Virus record (IMG/VR): IMGVR_UViG_3300042881_003464
Coordinates: 62,001 to 126,000 of that record
Strand: one strand, 5' to 3'
Length of the DNA: 64,000 nucleotides
Source: a virus
In this document: piece after piece, positions 33,398 to 44,500 of the stretch
How positions within the stretch are numbered: the first letter of the stretch is position 1
How the letters are laid out: every line of letters starts with the position of its first letter
Notes under the pieces: generated by a model
What the model saw: the letters and a program-made list of their open reading frames with translations, nothing else
What the model was told of the DNA's origin: nothing
Databases searched by the model: none
Position numbers and translations under genes: made by a program

Positions 33398-34695
33398 GTA
33401 AGTTTACTTTCACAAGAGCCGGTGAAATATTTGAGGTTATTGCGCCTCCTGGAACCACTGAAGCAGCGGCTAGAGCTGTGTTTGAACAGCAGGCCAAGAC
33501 CGGAGCCTTGACCAACCTAGCACCAGGTCAATCTGTTAATGCGCTCAATCAACTGCAACAAGGCCTAGTGTCTGCTGCTAGTCAACTAAAAGGTGCAGTG
33601 TCATCGGTTGTGGGCGGAGCACAAAAAGTTGTGTCGCAACTGGTTGGAGGACAGGTTCCCAAGACCATGAATGTGGCTGACTTTGTTAATGTTGGTGGAC
33701 AAGTGGGCAGCATTGGGCCCTTGAACGGAAAACAAGTGCAAGGCCTACTGGCACAGTCAGCAGCATCAGTATCACAGGCCGCAGGTGCTTTTTCAGTAGA
33801 CAAAGGCATAGGAAAATTTGGAATCAATCCTGCGTTGTTAGAAAGTTCAGGATTTTTGAAACCAGGTACTATTTCACAGTATGGCAGAGCCAACACTGTG
33901 TCGCAAGCAGACATCGCCGAAGCCACTAGAATAAACAGTCAGGGCGGCAGTATTACACCTGAACAAGTGGCTCAAAGTCGAGCACTGCAACAAGCATTGG
34001 CATCGCCCACAGTGTGGACAGGCAAAGGTGGAGTGACCAATCTAAACACCATGTTGGCTGATCCTGCAAAACAGCTTGCAGCTCAGACTGACATCATGAA
34101 CAATCAATTTTCGGCCTTGACTAAGTCTGGAGCCCTGCCTGTTGATCTTCCTGTGGCAGAAGCAGGTGCGTTGATACAAGCCGCAGGCAAAGCCGGCGCT
34201 GCACTCACTGCTGTCTGGGCCAAGGGTGGGTCGCCAGCTGGACTCACACAAAATATCAGCAACTTGGCCAAGTCAGGTCAATTGGCTGTGAATTTTACTG
34301 ATCTCAAGGTGCCTAATAATTTAGCCGGTGAAAGATCAGCTCCCAAGGCCACTAACACAGTGAATAGACAGGTGCTTAATCAGGCTTTCACACAGTTTAT
34401 TGGCAATGAAAAAGTTCCTGTGGTAGAGTATGGACAAGATCAGCCCGAGTCAGCCACACAAAGCCGGGCTCCAAGTGCTGCTGCTACTCCTGCGCCTAGA
34501 CCTAGATCACCAGAAGCAGCTATCTTAGAAGGTCAAATTGAAGGCAAAGAAAATGGACAGCGATCTCGACGAGAGCAGTTGGCCAGAGCCGAAGCACAAG
34601 GCGACGCCAGTGCCATTGCCTACTGGCAACAAAAAATTGCAGAAGCTGACAGGGAAATCGCACAGTTGCGAGCTCAGCTGGCTCGCCTAGGGTAA
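33394..34695 (+). CDS. Ala/Gln-rich structural protein following gp5
   Basis: A 433-residue protein with an N-terminal module FTFTRAGEIFEVIAPPGTTE, then AAARAVFEQQ (residues 3-35), which I recall from tail genes of related phages. It is followed by a long Ala, Gln, Ser and Gly-rich region and a C-terminal coiled coil (EGKENGQRSRREQLARAEAQ onwards, 385-433). No enzymatic motif is visible. Position between gp5 and gp25 suggests a component or cap of the spike or hub. The stop codon lies inside a late box for gp25. Confidence 0.5.
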   Translation: MSKFTFTRAGEIFEVIAPPGTTEAAARAVFEQQAKTGALTNLAPGQSVNALNQLQQGLVSAASQLKGAVSSVVGGAQKVVSQLVGGQVPKTMNVADFVNVGGQVGSIGPLNGKQVQGLLAQSAASVSQAAGAFSVDKGIGKFGINPALLESSGFLKPGTISQYGRANTVSQADIAEATRINSQGGSITPEQVAQSRALQQALASPTVWTGKGGVTNLNTMLADPAKQLAAQTDIMNNQFSALTKSGALPVDLPVAEAGALIQAAGKAGAALTAVWAKGGSPAGLTQNISNLAKSGQLAVNFTDLKVPNNLAGERSAPKATNTVNRQVLNQAFTQFIGNEKVPVVEYGQDQPESATQSRAPSAAATPAPRPRSPEAAILEGQIEGKENGQRSRREQLARAEAQGDASAIAYWQQKIAEADREIAQLRAQLARLG

Positions 34696-34698
34696 ATA
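34691..34698 (+). promoter_or_regulatory. Late box GGTAAATA overlapping a stop, 7 bases before gp25
   Basis: GGGTAAATACTAGACCATGG contains the TAA of the upstream gene. Only seven bases separate the box from the gp25 ATG, with no ribosome site, so a leaderless or nearly leaderless mRNA is implied. Confidence 0.62.
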
Positions 34699-34705
34699 CT
34701 AGACC

Positions 34706-35080
34706 ATGGCTACATTTATTGGATTCAGCACTCAAGGACAGCGCAAAAAATTCACTTTGGTTGATGAAGAACTCATCAAGCAAGATCTTATCAATGCGTT
34801 TAACATTCGTCAAGGCGAATTAGTTGGGCGTCCTGATGTGGGCACTGCTGTATGGGACTTTCTATTTGAATCGCAGAGCATTGAAACTGAAAATGCTATT
34901 GTTCAAGAAATACAGCGAGTAGCAGGCGGAGATCCAAGACTCAAAATATCTGCTGTGGAAATTTTCCCTCAGCTCAATGGCATCCTTGTACAGGTTCAAA
35001 TACAGTTTGTGCCCAGTACCACAGTAGAACGTTTATCCTTGTTTTTTGACCAAGAAACCCGAAGAGCCAGCTTCATTTAA
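34706..35080 (+). CDS. 25: Baseplate wedge protein gp25
   Basis: A 124-residue protein close to T4 gp25 (132). The pattern FTLVDEELIKQDLINAFNIR, QGELVGRPDVGTAVWDFLFE and AVEIFPQLNGILVQVQIQF is that of the gp25/TssE family, including the GRPxxG turn. It nucleates sheath attachment at the wedge core with gp6 and gp53. Order gp5, gp25, gp6 agrees with contractile injection systems. Confidence 0.93.
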   Translation: MATFIGFSTQGQRKKFTLVDEELIKQDLINAFNIRQGELVGRPDVGTAVWDFLFESQSIETENAIVQEIQRVAGGDPRLKISAVEIFPQLNGILVQVQIQFVPSTTVERLSLFFDQETRRASFI

Positions 35081-35098
35081 CCGCGTGGTTTATACGCC

Positions 35099-35106
35099 AA
35101 TAAATA
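35099..35106 (+). promoter_or_regulatory. Late-type box AATAAATA before gp6
   Basis: CCAATAAATACCAAAATTG sits 16 bases before the gp6 ATG at 35123 in a 42-base gap. No strong Shine-Dalgarno follows. Confidence 0.6.
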
Positions 35107-35122
35107 CCAAAATTGAAAAATT

Positions 35123-38100
35123 ATGGCTATAACCACTAGACAAACTGCTATTTTTGGCGTAGAAGACTGGAAGCAACTTTACCAGACCTATCGCGAGGCC
35201 GACTTTCAAAGTTATGACTTTGAGACTCTGCGCAAGAGCTTTGTTGATTATCTAAGGCTCTACTATCCAGAGACATTCAACGATTACATTGAAAGTTCAG
35301 AGTTCATTGCGCTCTTGGACGTCATGGCATTCATGGGCCAGAGTCTGGCGTTCCGTGCTGATCTAAACGCTCGCGAAAACTACATTGACACTGCTGAACG
35401 TAGAGACAGTGTGGTGCGACTGGCCAACTTGGTTAGCTACACCGCCAAGCGCAACTCGCCTGCTGAGGGTCTGCTCAAAGTCACTTCAGTGACTACCACT
35501 GAAAATGTGCTGGATTACAACGGTGTGAATCTCAGCAACATCACTGTGAACTGGAATGATCCTACCAATGGTGATTGGTTTGAGCAGTTTATCACCATTG
35601 TGAATTCTGCCTTGGTTGACACACAGCGTTTTGGTCGTCCTGGTGCTGATCAAAATCTGCTAGGCATTGACACTCAAGAATACACACTAAACATCACCCC
35701 AGGTTATCTGCCAGTGATTCCTTTCACTGCCACTGTTGATGGCATCAACATGCCATTTGAAGCAGTGAGTGTGACCAGCGCAGGACGTGAATATCTATAC
35801 GAACCTAGCCCACGCCCCAACGGTGCATTTAACATGCTGTACCGTAATGATCAATTGGGATTTGGTTCACAAAATTCAGGATTTTTCTTTTACTTCAAGC
35901 AAGGAAATCTATTATCAGCTGATTTCAACTTGCCAGAGCGTGTGACCAATCGTGTGGTCAATGTCAACATCGAAGGTATCAATAACGAAGATCGTTGGCT
36001 GTATCAACTTGATGATATTGGCAGCGTGTCTGAAGAGTGGCAGTATGTAGAATCAGTTTACACCGCTGCTGCCGAACAAGATGTAGGCACACTACGCAAG
36101 ATCTATTCCACAGTCAGCAGAGTCAACGATCAGATTTCATTGACCTTTGGTGATGGTGTGTTTTCAGCCATACCAGTTGGTACATTCAGAGCCTATGTAC
36201 GTTCATCCAACGGACTTGAATATGTGATCAATCCCAGTGAAATGGCCACGATTGCATTGCCTATTAACTACGTGAGTCGCACTGGACGCATTGAAACAAT
36301 CACTTTCACAGTGGGCCTTACTGCGCCTGTGAGTAATTCTCAAAGCCGCGAACTACTGGACGAAATCAAACAACGAGCTCCTGCTAGATACTACACTCAA
36401 AACCGCATGGTCAACGGGGAAGACTACAACCTGTTTCCGTTTACCTTGTACAATAGCATTATCAAGAGCAAGGCTGTAAATCGTAGTGCAATTGGTACTT
36501 CACGATACCTAGAACTAGTAGACAACACCAACAAGTATGCTAGTACTAATGTGTTTGGCAGTGACGGTGGTCTTTACAAAGAAAACACCTTGCCTACATT
36601 CCAGTTTTCTTGGTTCACAGTCAACGACATTGCGGACGCTATCACAAACAAAGTACAACCAGGACTTAAAACGCCTGGAGTTTTACAGTTTTACTATGCA
36701 AACTTTATTAGACCGTCGCTGTCTGCACTGTCATTGTCTTGGAATCAAAGCACTGCGTTGACTAACCAGTGTACAGGTTTTTTTGTTGACAACAACAATG
36801 ACCCTGTGTCAATTGGCTCATTCAGCAGCAGCAACGCCAAATACATTGTGCCTGCTTCGTTGGTAAAATTTGAAGCCCCAGATGGATTTTATTTCAATCA
36901 ATACAACAGACTTATATCTGGTCTGCCTACAGTTGACACAGACAAAACTGTGATCTGGACCACTGTGACTGCGGTGGTACTTGATGGTACCAACCAAGGG
37001 CGAGGAAATCTTGACGATGGCACTGGCCCTGTGGCCTTTAACACATTTGTACCAACTGGTGCAGTGGCCACACAAGTGATTCCGATTTTCATCACTGATC
37101 TGCCCACTGCGCTGGTTGTGAATGTAATTGAACAGATTCGACTTTATCGCAACTTTGGTCTTGGTTTCAACAACCTTACAGGCGAATGGTATTTGATCGG
37201 GCAAAGCAATCTTGATGCAGACAGTGCATTTAGTTTGGTTAATCAACAAAATACATCAGGCGCTAATCTTGACTCAAGTTGGCTGGTAAGATTTACCACA
37301 GATGGCACACAGTACAATGTAAGTACTCGCGAATTATCATACTTTTTTGCGTCGGTGTTGCAAACAAGATTCTTTTTTGAATCTGGATCAGCAATCTACG
37401 ACAGCAGACTTGGTACAGTGATCAAAGATTTTATCAAGGTCTTGAAATCTAACAGTTTGCCTGACAGTAACTCTCCACTGCCGTCTGATGTTGAAATGCA
37501 GATTATTGGACAGCCAGAAGAAAGTGATGGCTTTGTTAATGATTTCCAAGTGATAGTTAGTTTTACTGACAGCGATCAAGATGGATCTGCCGACAATCCT
37601 GATTTCTTTGAAGAGATTGTAGGACCTGATCCTGCACCAACTCAAGCAGGCAATCTTGTGTTTTTAGAAGCCACAGTGGACTTTAACGATCTACAACGAT
37701 ACCTGCTGGTAGAAGAAGGCAGAGTGAACTATCAGTATGGCACCTACGCTGAAGTAGAAACCTACAAGTCACAGTATCTTGACGGGCAAGTGTTTTACAC
37801 TTATCTAGAAAAAGAATTTTGGAGACTGGTCATTGACGTAACTGGCACTCGCACCTTGGTGCAGAGCAATGAATTCTTGGCACGAATTGGCCGACAGAAT
37901 CTTTACTATCAGTATCGTCATAACAGTCTGCTGAGCAATAGAATTGATCCTTCTATAACCAACATCATTGATGTGTATGTTGTGACTCAGGACTATTACA
38001 TTGCATATCAGAATTATATCAAGGACAGTACTGGTACTGTGCCCGAACCTGCTCAGCCCACAATCAATGAATTGACCACTCAGTTTCAGCGACTGCAAGA

Positions 38101-38533
38101 CTACAAGATGTTGAGCGACAATGTTATCTTGAACAGTGTGACATTCAAGCCATTGTTTGGTAACAAGGCCACAACTGACCTAAGAGCAACCATAAAAGTG
38201 ATCAAGGCCGCTAACTCCACTGCCAGTGTGAGTGAGATCAAAAATGCAGTGGTACAAAGTCTAAATGATTATTTTACAATTGACAAATGGAACTTTGGCG
38301 ACACCTTTTACTTTTCTGAATTGTCAGCTTACATTCACAAAGAAATTGGCACCTTGGTAAGTTCAGTGGTGCTGGTTCCTGTGAACCCACAAAAAGCCTT
38401 TGGTGACCTATACGAAATACGTTCAGCACCAAACGAAATCTTTGTCAACGCTGCTACTGTAGCAGACGTCGAGGTAATCGATGCGTTGACCAGTACGAAT
38501 CTTCGTACAGCGCCTGGTAGTGGAGTAATTTAA
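35123..38533 (+). CDS. 6: Baseplate wedge protein gp6
   Basis: A 1136-residue protein, longer than T4 gp6 (660). The N-terminus is typical: DFQSYDFETLRKSFVDYLRL, YYPETFNDYIESSEFIALLD, VMAFMGQSLAFRADLNAREN and IDTAERRDSVVRLANLVSYT. A baseplate J-like domain around residues 340-480 includes LTFGDGVFSAIP. The C-terminal domain NVILNSVTFKPLF... ends near TGSGVI-like residues. gp6 dimers form the continuous ring holding the wedges. The stop overlaps the next start by TAATG. Confidence 0.92.
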   Translation: MAITTRQTAIFGVEDWKQLYQTYREADFQSYDFETLRKSFVDYLRLYYPETFNDYIESSEFIALLDVMAFMGQSLAFRADLNARENYIDTAERRDSVVRLANLVSYTAKRNSPAEGLLKVTSVTTTENVLDYNGVNLSNITVNWNDPTNGDWFEQFITIVNSALVDTQRFGRPGADQNLLGIDTQEYTLNITPGYLPVIPFTATVDGINMPFEAVSVTSAGREYLYEPSPRPNGAFNMLYRNDQLGFGSQNSGFFFYFKQGNLLSADFNLPERVTNRVVNVNIEGINNEDRWLYQLDDIGSVSEEWQYVESVYTAAAEQDVGTLRKIYSTVSRVNDQISLTFGDGVFSAIPVGTFRAYVRSSNGLEYVINPSEMATIALPINYVSRTGRIETITFTVGLTAPVSNSQSRELLDEIKQRAPARYYTQNRMVNGEDYNLFPFTLYNSIIKSKAVNRSAIGTSRYLELVDNTNKYASTNVFGSDGGLYKENTLPTFQFSWFTVNDIADAITNKVQPGLKTPGVLQFYYANFIRPSLSALSLSWNQSTALTNQCTGFFVDNNNDPVSIGSFSSSNAKYIVPASLVKFEAPDGFYFNQYNRLISGLPTVDTDKTVIWTTVTAVVLDGTNQGRGNLDDGTGPVAFNTFVPTGAVATQVIPIFITDLPTALVVNVIEQIRLYRNFGLGFNNLTGEWYLIGQSNLDADSAFSLVNQQNTSGANLDSSWLVRFTTDGTQYNVSTRELSYFFASVLQTRFFFESGSAIYDSRLGTVIKDFIKVLKSNSLPDSNSPLPSDVEMQIIGQPEESDGFVNDFQVIVSFTDSDQDGSADNPDFFEEIVGPDPAPTQAGNLVFLEATVDFNDLQRYLLVEEGRVNYQYGTYAEVETYKSQYLDGQVFYTYLEKEFWRLVIDVTGTRTLVQSNEFLARIGRQNLYYQYRHNSLLSNRIDPSITNIIDVYVVTQDYYIAYQNYIKDSTGTVPEPAQPTINELTTQFQRLQDYKMLSDNVILNSVTFKPLFGNKATTDLRATIKVIKAANSTASVSEIKNAVVQSLNDYFTIDKWNFGDTFYFSELSAYIHKEIGTLVSSVVLVPVNPQKAFGDLYEIRSAPNEIFVNAATVADVEVIDALTSTNLRTAPGSGVI

Positions 38534-41500
38534 TGGCTCAAGTTCGTTCGGTTGACTTTTTACCGGAAATTTTTCAGACCAAGACCAATAGACAGTTTCT
38601 TGGAGCAACACTGGATCAGCTGATTCAGGAACCTGCACTGAAAAAAACACAGGGTTTTATTGGTAGAAAAATTGGACCAGGCATCAATCCAACTGCTGCT
38701 AGGTATGTGGTTGAACCTACCAAGGACCGTGTTAACTATCAACTTGAACCAGCTATCACTATCAAGGTTCCCGACACTGACACAGTTATAGACGCAATTA
38801 CCTACCCAGGTATTCAAGATGCGCTGGACCTTGCAGGTGCTAGTACTGATCGCAGTGACCGACTGTACAAAAGTCAGTACTATGCATTTGATCCCCTGGT
38901 TGACTATGACAAGCTGGTCAACTACAGTGAATATTACTGGTTACCAACTGGTCCACTAGAGGTAGATGTCACCGGTGGTAACGCAGCTATCACAAACACA
39001 GTTGAAGTTTCTCGTAACAATAATTTCTATAGTTTCAGCGGACAGCTAGGACAAAACCCAACTCTAACTTTGATCAGAGGCGGTAGCTATCAGTTTCAAG
39101 TTGCGCAGAATCAAACCAGCACTGTAAATCTACGTGTGACCAATCAAGGTAACCGAGCCTATGTGATTGACTATGTTATCAATCCTGAGCTGACCTTGAT
39201 CAGAGGCAACACCTACATCTTCACATTGAGTATTGAAGGCAGTTTTCCATTTTGGATTAAAACCTTGCCTAGCACAGGCTTGGTGAATATCTATAGTCAA
39301 GGTATTACCAACAACGGCGCCAGTGAAGGTACTATTGTGTTCACAGTGCCTCAAAGTGCGCCTGACACACTATACTACAATGCTGAAAACAGCTCTCAGA
39401 TGGCTGGCAAATTCAAAATCATTGATGGTGTGCCTGGCACTGGTCCTCAGTTTTATATTCAAGCACAACCTGGTATTGACGGCAAAATGCCTACCACACC
39501 CAACATCAGTAGCCGTGATGTTTTGGGCGTAATCAACAATGGTGAAGACCTAGGCACAGTGACTTTCAATGTGCCACTTAAGAGCGCACAGAATTTTTAT
39601 TATACGTTGACCGAACTTGATCCAGTCAACTTGGTCAGTGATATTCCTTATCGTGATATCAATCACGCTTATGTTGATGATTTCTTTGCAAGATATCCTG
39701 ATGGTATTGATGGCATCACTGATCTTGATGGCAAATTTATCATATTCAACATTCCTAGTATTCAAGAGCAGTTTCCTTTTATCAATGATTCTATCGCCGG
39801 CGGCTGGCTAAGAGCTAGTTTTTATAGTCCCACACCTGAGGATGACGAGCAGCCAGGTTACAATGAACGTCCTTTCAGCGAAGTTGAAGAAATCATTGAC
39901 TTTGATGAACGCTACAGTATTTGGCAGATTCAATACATAACTGATCAAACTGGACGTCAATATCTTAATGTGACGTCGGCTCGAGCCGTGGCTGAATTAC
40001 AGAAATTTAGAATTCTTGAAGGCAGTCAATACAGCAGCACTCAATGGTATCGCAGCGACGATGGCTATTTTGAACAGATTCCTTTGCTCACAGCAGTGCT
40101 GGATACTCTTTACTATCAAGACAGTGTGGATCCACAATTGGTTGGCGAAATACGTTTGATTGATGTTGAAGATGCCAGTGTATTGAATGTCAACAATATC
40201 ATTGGTGCAAAACAGTATACCAGTCCCAATGGCGTGACTTTTAGCAACGGACTTGCTGTGACTTTCCGAGGAGATGTAACTCCTGTTGAGTATCGCGATA
40301 ACACTTATTATGTAGAAGGTGTTGGAGAAAGCATTGTATTGGTTCCAGTGGTAGACATGGTCACGCCTGAACCTTACACAGAAAGTGTGAGTGTGTCGTT
40401 TGACAGCACACCATATGATATTGGCAACTATGACGTTAGTAATAATCAGCCGTTGACTCCGGACTACATCACTATCAATCGTGCAAGTCCAGACAGAAAT
40501 GCATGGAGTAGAAGTAATCGTTGGTTCCATAGACAGGTGTTAGAAACTTCTGCTGAATTCAACAACAACTCGGCTTTGCTAGATCTGCAGACCAGAGCTC
40601 GTAGACCCATCATTGAGTTCAAGTCCGGACTCAAGTTGTACAACTTTGGTACGTTTGGCAAAAAAGCCATTGACGTAATTGACTTTACCACTCGCGACGC
40701 ATTCAGTGATGTAAATGGCACGCCTGTGGGCTTTATTGTTGATGGATATAATTTGGTCAACGGCAGTAGAATTATCTTTGCTGCTGATACTGATCTAAAC
40801 GTAAGAAATAAAATTTACAAGGTTGAATTAATTACGCCAGACACAGTGGCACCTGTGATCAAGCAGCCTATTATTAATCTGGTTCCTGATTCAGATGGCG
40901 CTATTTTACCCAACGATGTTGTGGTATGTTTAAACGGGGTTGGAAGAAAAGGCCAAAGTTTTACCTTTGATGGTGCACAATGGATTCTAAGCCAACAAAA
41001 AGTCAGCGTAAACAATCCACCACAGTTTGATATTTTTGTTGACGATGTAAGTATTGGCAATCTAGAACGTTATGGAAGTAGCACGTTTAACGGAACCAAG
41101 CTTTTCTCCTATGGAATTGGCAGCGGTGCTAATGATTCAGTGCTGGGCTTTCCTGTGCAGTATGTGACCATTAACAACGTTGGTGATATTGTTTTCATCA
41201 ATAACTATTACACTGATACATTTTCTTATGTAAGAGACCGTCAAAGTATCACCGAGTCTGTGGGCATTGGTTTTGCACGTCGTTACACCTCTCGCACCGA
41301 TTTTACTGATCAAATTGGTTGGGCCACTGCACCTTATCCAAGTGAAACATATCAACAGTTTGAATTCACATATCAGTCACAACCATTATTACTTGATGTC
41401 AAAGTCAATGAGGTAGTACTTAATTCTGCATTGCCTAATCCTTATCCTGTGATCAAGATCTATATTGGTTCACAGTTCCAGGATCCAGGAACTTATTCGT

Positions 41501-44500
41501 ACACCACTACCAGCAACACAACCACAATCAATCTTAATGACAACATCCCTGTGGGTGAAAAAATCATTGTGTTGGTATTGAGTGATCAGATCAGTAACAA
41601 TGCGTTTTTCCAAGTACCAATCAATTTACAGAACAACGCTAACAATGCAGAAGTCAGCCAAGTAACTCTTGGTACCATGCGCAGTCACTATGAAAGTATC
41701 TGCGAAAATCTAATTGACCTACAGGGCAGTATCAACGGCTCAAACAACAGTCGCGATCTTGGTTACATTGCTCGTTATGGTTTGAATATCTTGCAGCAAA
41801 GTGCGCCATTGACCATGGCTGGTTACTTCATGCGAGATCCAAACTATGATTTCTTTAGAGCACTACAATGGAACAGCGCAGAATACATCAAGTTTAAAAC
41901 TCAACTATTAGACATAGTTGCATCACGAGATTGGGGCGACGCCACTGCTCCAGAAATCTTGGTGGCCGCAGTTAACGATATCAATCTTGGACGCACACAG
42001 CAAAATCCGTTTTACTGGAGCGATATGCTGCCATCGCGTTCGGTATATGACTCTAACACCTATACCTTTACACCAATCAGTCAAACCACTTTTAACACCT
42101 TGAGAGTGTATGACTTCACGCAGAGCAACTATCTGGCTCTGTTAGTATACGTTAATGGACATCTATTGACCATTAACAAAGATTACACAGTTAGCGCGGA
42201 CACACCTCAGGTCACAATTACCTACCCTCTACAGGTAGGCGATACCATTGAAATTCAAGAATATGCTAGCACAGTAGGTAACTTTGTGCCCAACACCCCA
42301 ACTAAAATGGGACTGTATCCTGCATACCAACCTAGAATCTTTGTTGATACAACCTATTCACAACCTACACCTGTGATTGTTGGGCATGATGGCAGTATCA
42401 CTGTGGCCTTTGACGACATTCGCGACCAAGTTTTATTGGATTTTGAAACACGAATCTACAACAATTTAAAAATTCGCTCGGCGATTCCTATTCGTGAAAA
42501 TGACATAGTACCAGGTCAATTTAGAACCACAGATTGGTCATTAACCGAAGTAAATGACATCCTTAGTGTAGACTTTTTGACATGGGTAGGCACCAACAAG
42601 ATTGATTATACTATTCAGGCCTATGATGTCAACAACGATTTTAGTTACAACTACAGTCGCAGCCAAAACAGATTAAACAATCAAGCCCTACCTGTTGGTG
42701 CATGGCGCGGATTGTACCTATATTTTTATGATACAATCAGGCCACATCAAGCCCCATGGGAGATGTTGGGATTCAGCGAACAACCTAGTTGGTGGGAAAG
42801 CAGATATGGTGCAGCTCCTTACACCAGTGAAAACTTGGTGTTATGGGAAGATCTGTCGCAGGGTCTGGTTGCTGATCCAAATGGTTTCTATGTGATACCC
42901 AAATATGTGCGCCCAGGACTGTTAGATGTTCTTCCAGTTGATGCACAGGGTAATCTGTTACCACCACTAGATTCTGTGGTTGGCTTGTATGATAAACAGA
43001 CTTTCCAACGCAGTTGGCGCATGGGCGACGTTGGACCAGTTGAATACGTATGGCGTACCAGCAGCAGCTATCCTTTTGCTATCATGCGTTTGCTGGCGCT
43101 AACTCGTCCTGCTGAATTTTTCTCTTTGTTTGTTGATAGAGATCTATACAAGTTCAATCTTGATCTTGGACAATACCTATATCAAGACCGTAGCAGATTA
43201 AGTCCTAGCAATCTTGAAATATATGGCGATGGCATCAGCAAGGCCAGTTACATCAACTGGATTGTGGATTACAACACACATCTAGGTAACAGCAACACAG
43301 CCACTGCCTTGGCAGCTAACCTTGACAACATTGATGTACAATTAGCATATCGCATGGCATCATTCAGTGACAAAGCCTACATCAAGGTGTTTCTTGAAAA
43401 GCCCAGTCCTAACAGTCTAAACACCAGTTTGCTACTGCCTGATGAAAGTTACGAACTGTTCTTGTACAAAAATGTACCATTTGCCGCTGTGAATTACAGC
43501 AGTGTAATGATTCAAAGAGTTGAGGATGGATATCAAGTTTTTGGTTACGATGTTGTGAATCCCTACTTTGAGATTCTAGTAAGCAAGGTAGCTGGACCAA
43601 AAATTACTCTGTCAGCAGGCGGAAAAACCGTTGCAGTACCCACTACCTACAGTGACATCGTAACACAGATTCCTTATGGCTATACCTTTAGCAATGACAA
43701 TGCTGTATGTGACTTCTTGTTCAGCTACGGTGCACTGTTAGAATCTCAAGGCATGATCTTTGACAGTGTGGAAAATGGTTTGACCTTGAACTGGCGTCAG
43801 ATGGCGCAGGAATTTCTGTATTGGAGTGGACAAGGCTGGGGACCAGGTAGTGTTATCAACTTAAATCCTGCTAGCACTTCGCTCATGGTCAGTAGGCCCG
43901 GGGCAATTGTTGACAGTATCATAGAACGAGATACTACAACCAGCATACAAGATCAAAACAAACGCAAGATTCTTATCAACGATCTAATTGTTGAACGTAT
44001 TGATAACGATTTCAAGATCACATCATTAACAGAGCAAACCATCAACTATGCTGATCTAAGATTCACTGCATATGAACATATCATGGTGTTTAAAAATGCC
44101 AGCGTGTTTGGTGACTTGATATATGACCCAATCACTGCTGCACGTCAGGGACGCATGCAACTAATAGCAGGCACCAGCACTGACTGGAATGGTCAGTTGG
44201 ATGCACGTGGTTTCATTCTAAATCAAGACAACATTGTTGATTGGCAACCAAACGTAACCTATACCAAGGGTCAAATTGTAAAGTTTAAGAATCAGTACTA
44301 CAGTGCGCTGACTATTGTACAGCCCAAACAAGAATTTGACTATGTTGACTGGACCCTAAGCGATTATAATCAAATCAAAAAAGGTCTATTGCCTAATCTT
44401 GCCAACAAAGCAGATTTGATTCAGCAGACCTATAACACGGTGGGAGCCAACCTTGAACGTGATCAGGATCTATTGGCCTACGGTCTGATTGGTTTTAGAC

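Noticed and set aside
36818-37249. Minus-strand frame of 143 codons inside gp6
   Set aside because: Shadow of the gp6 reading frame; no start signals and no recognisable protein features.
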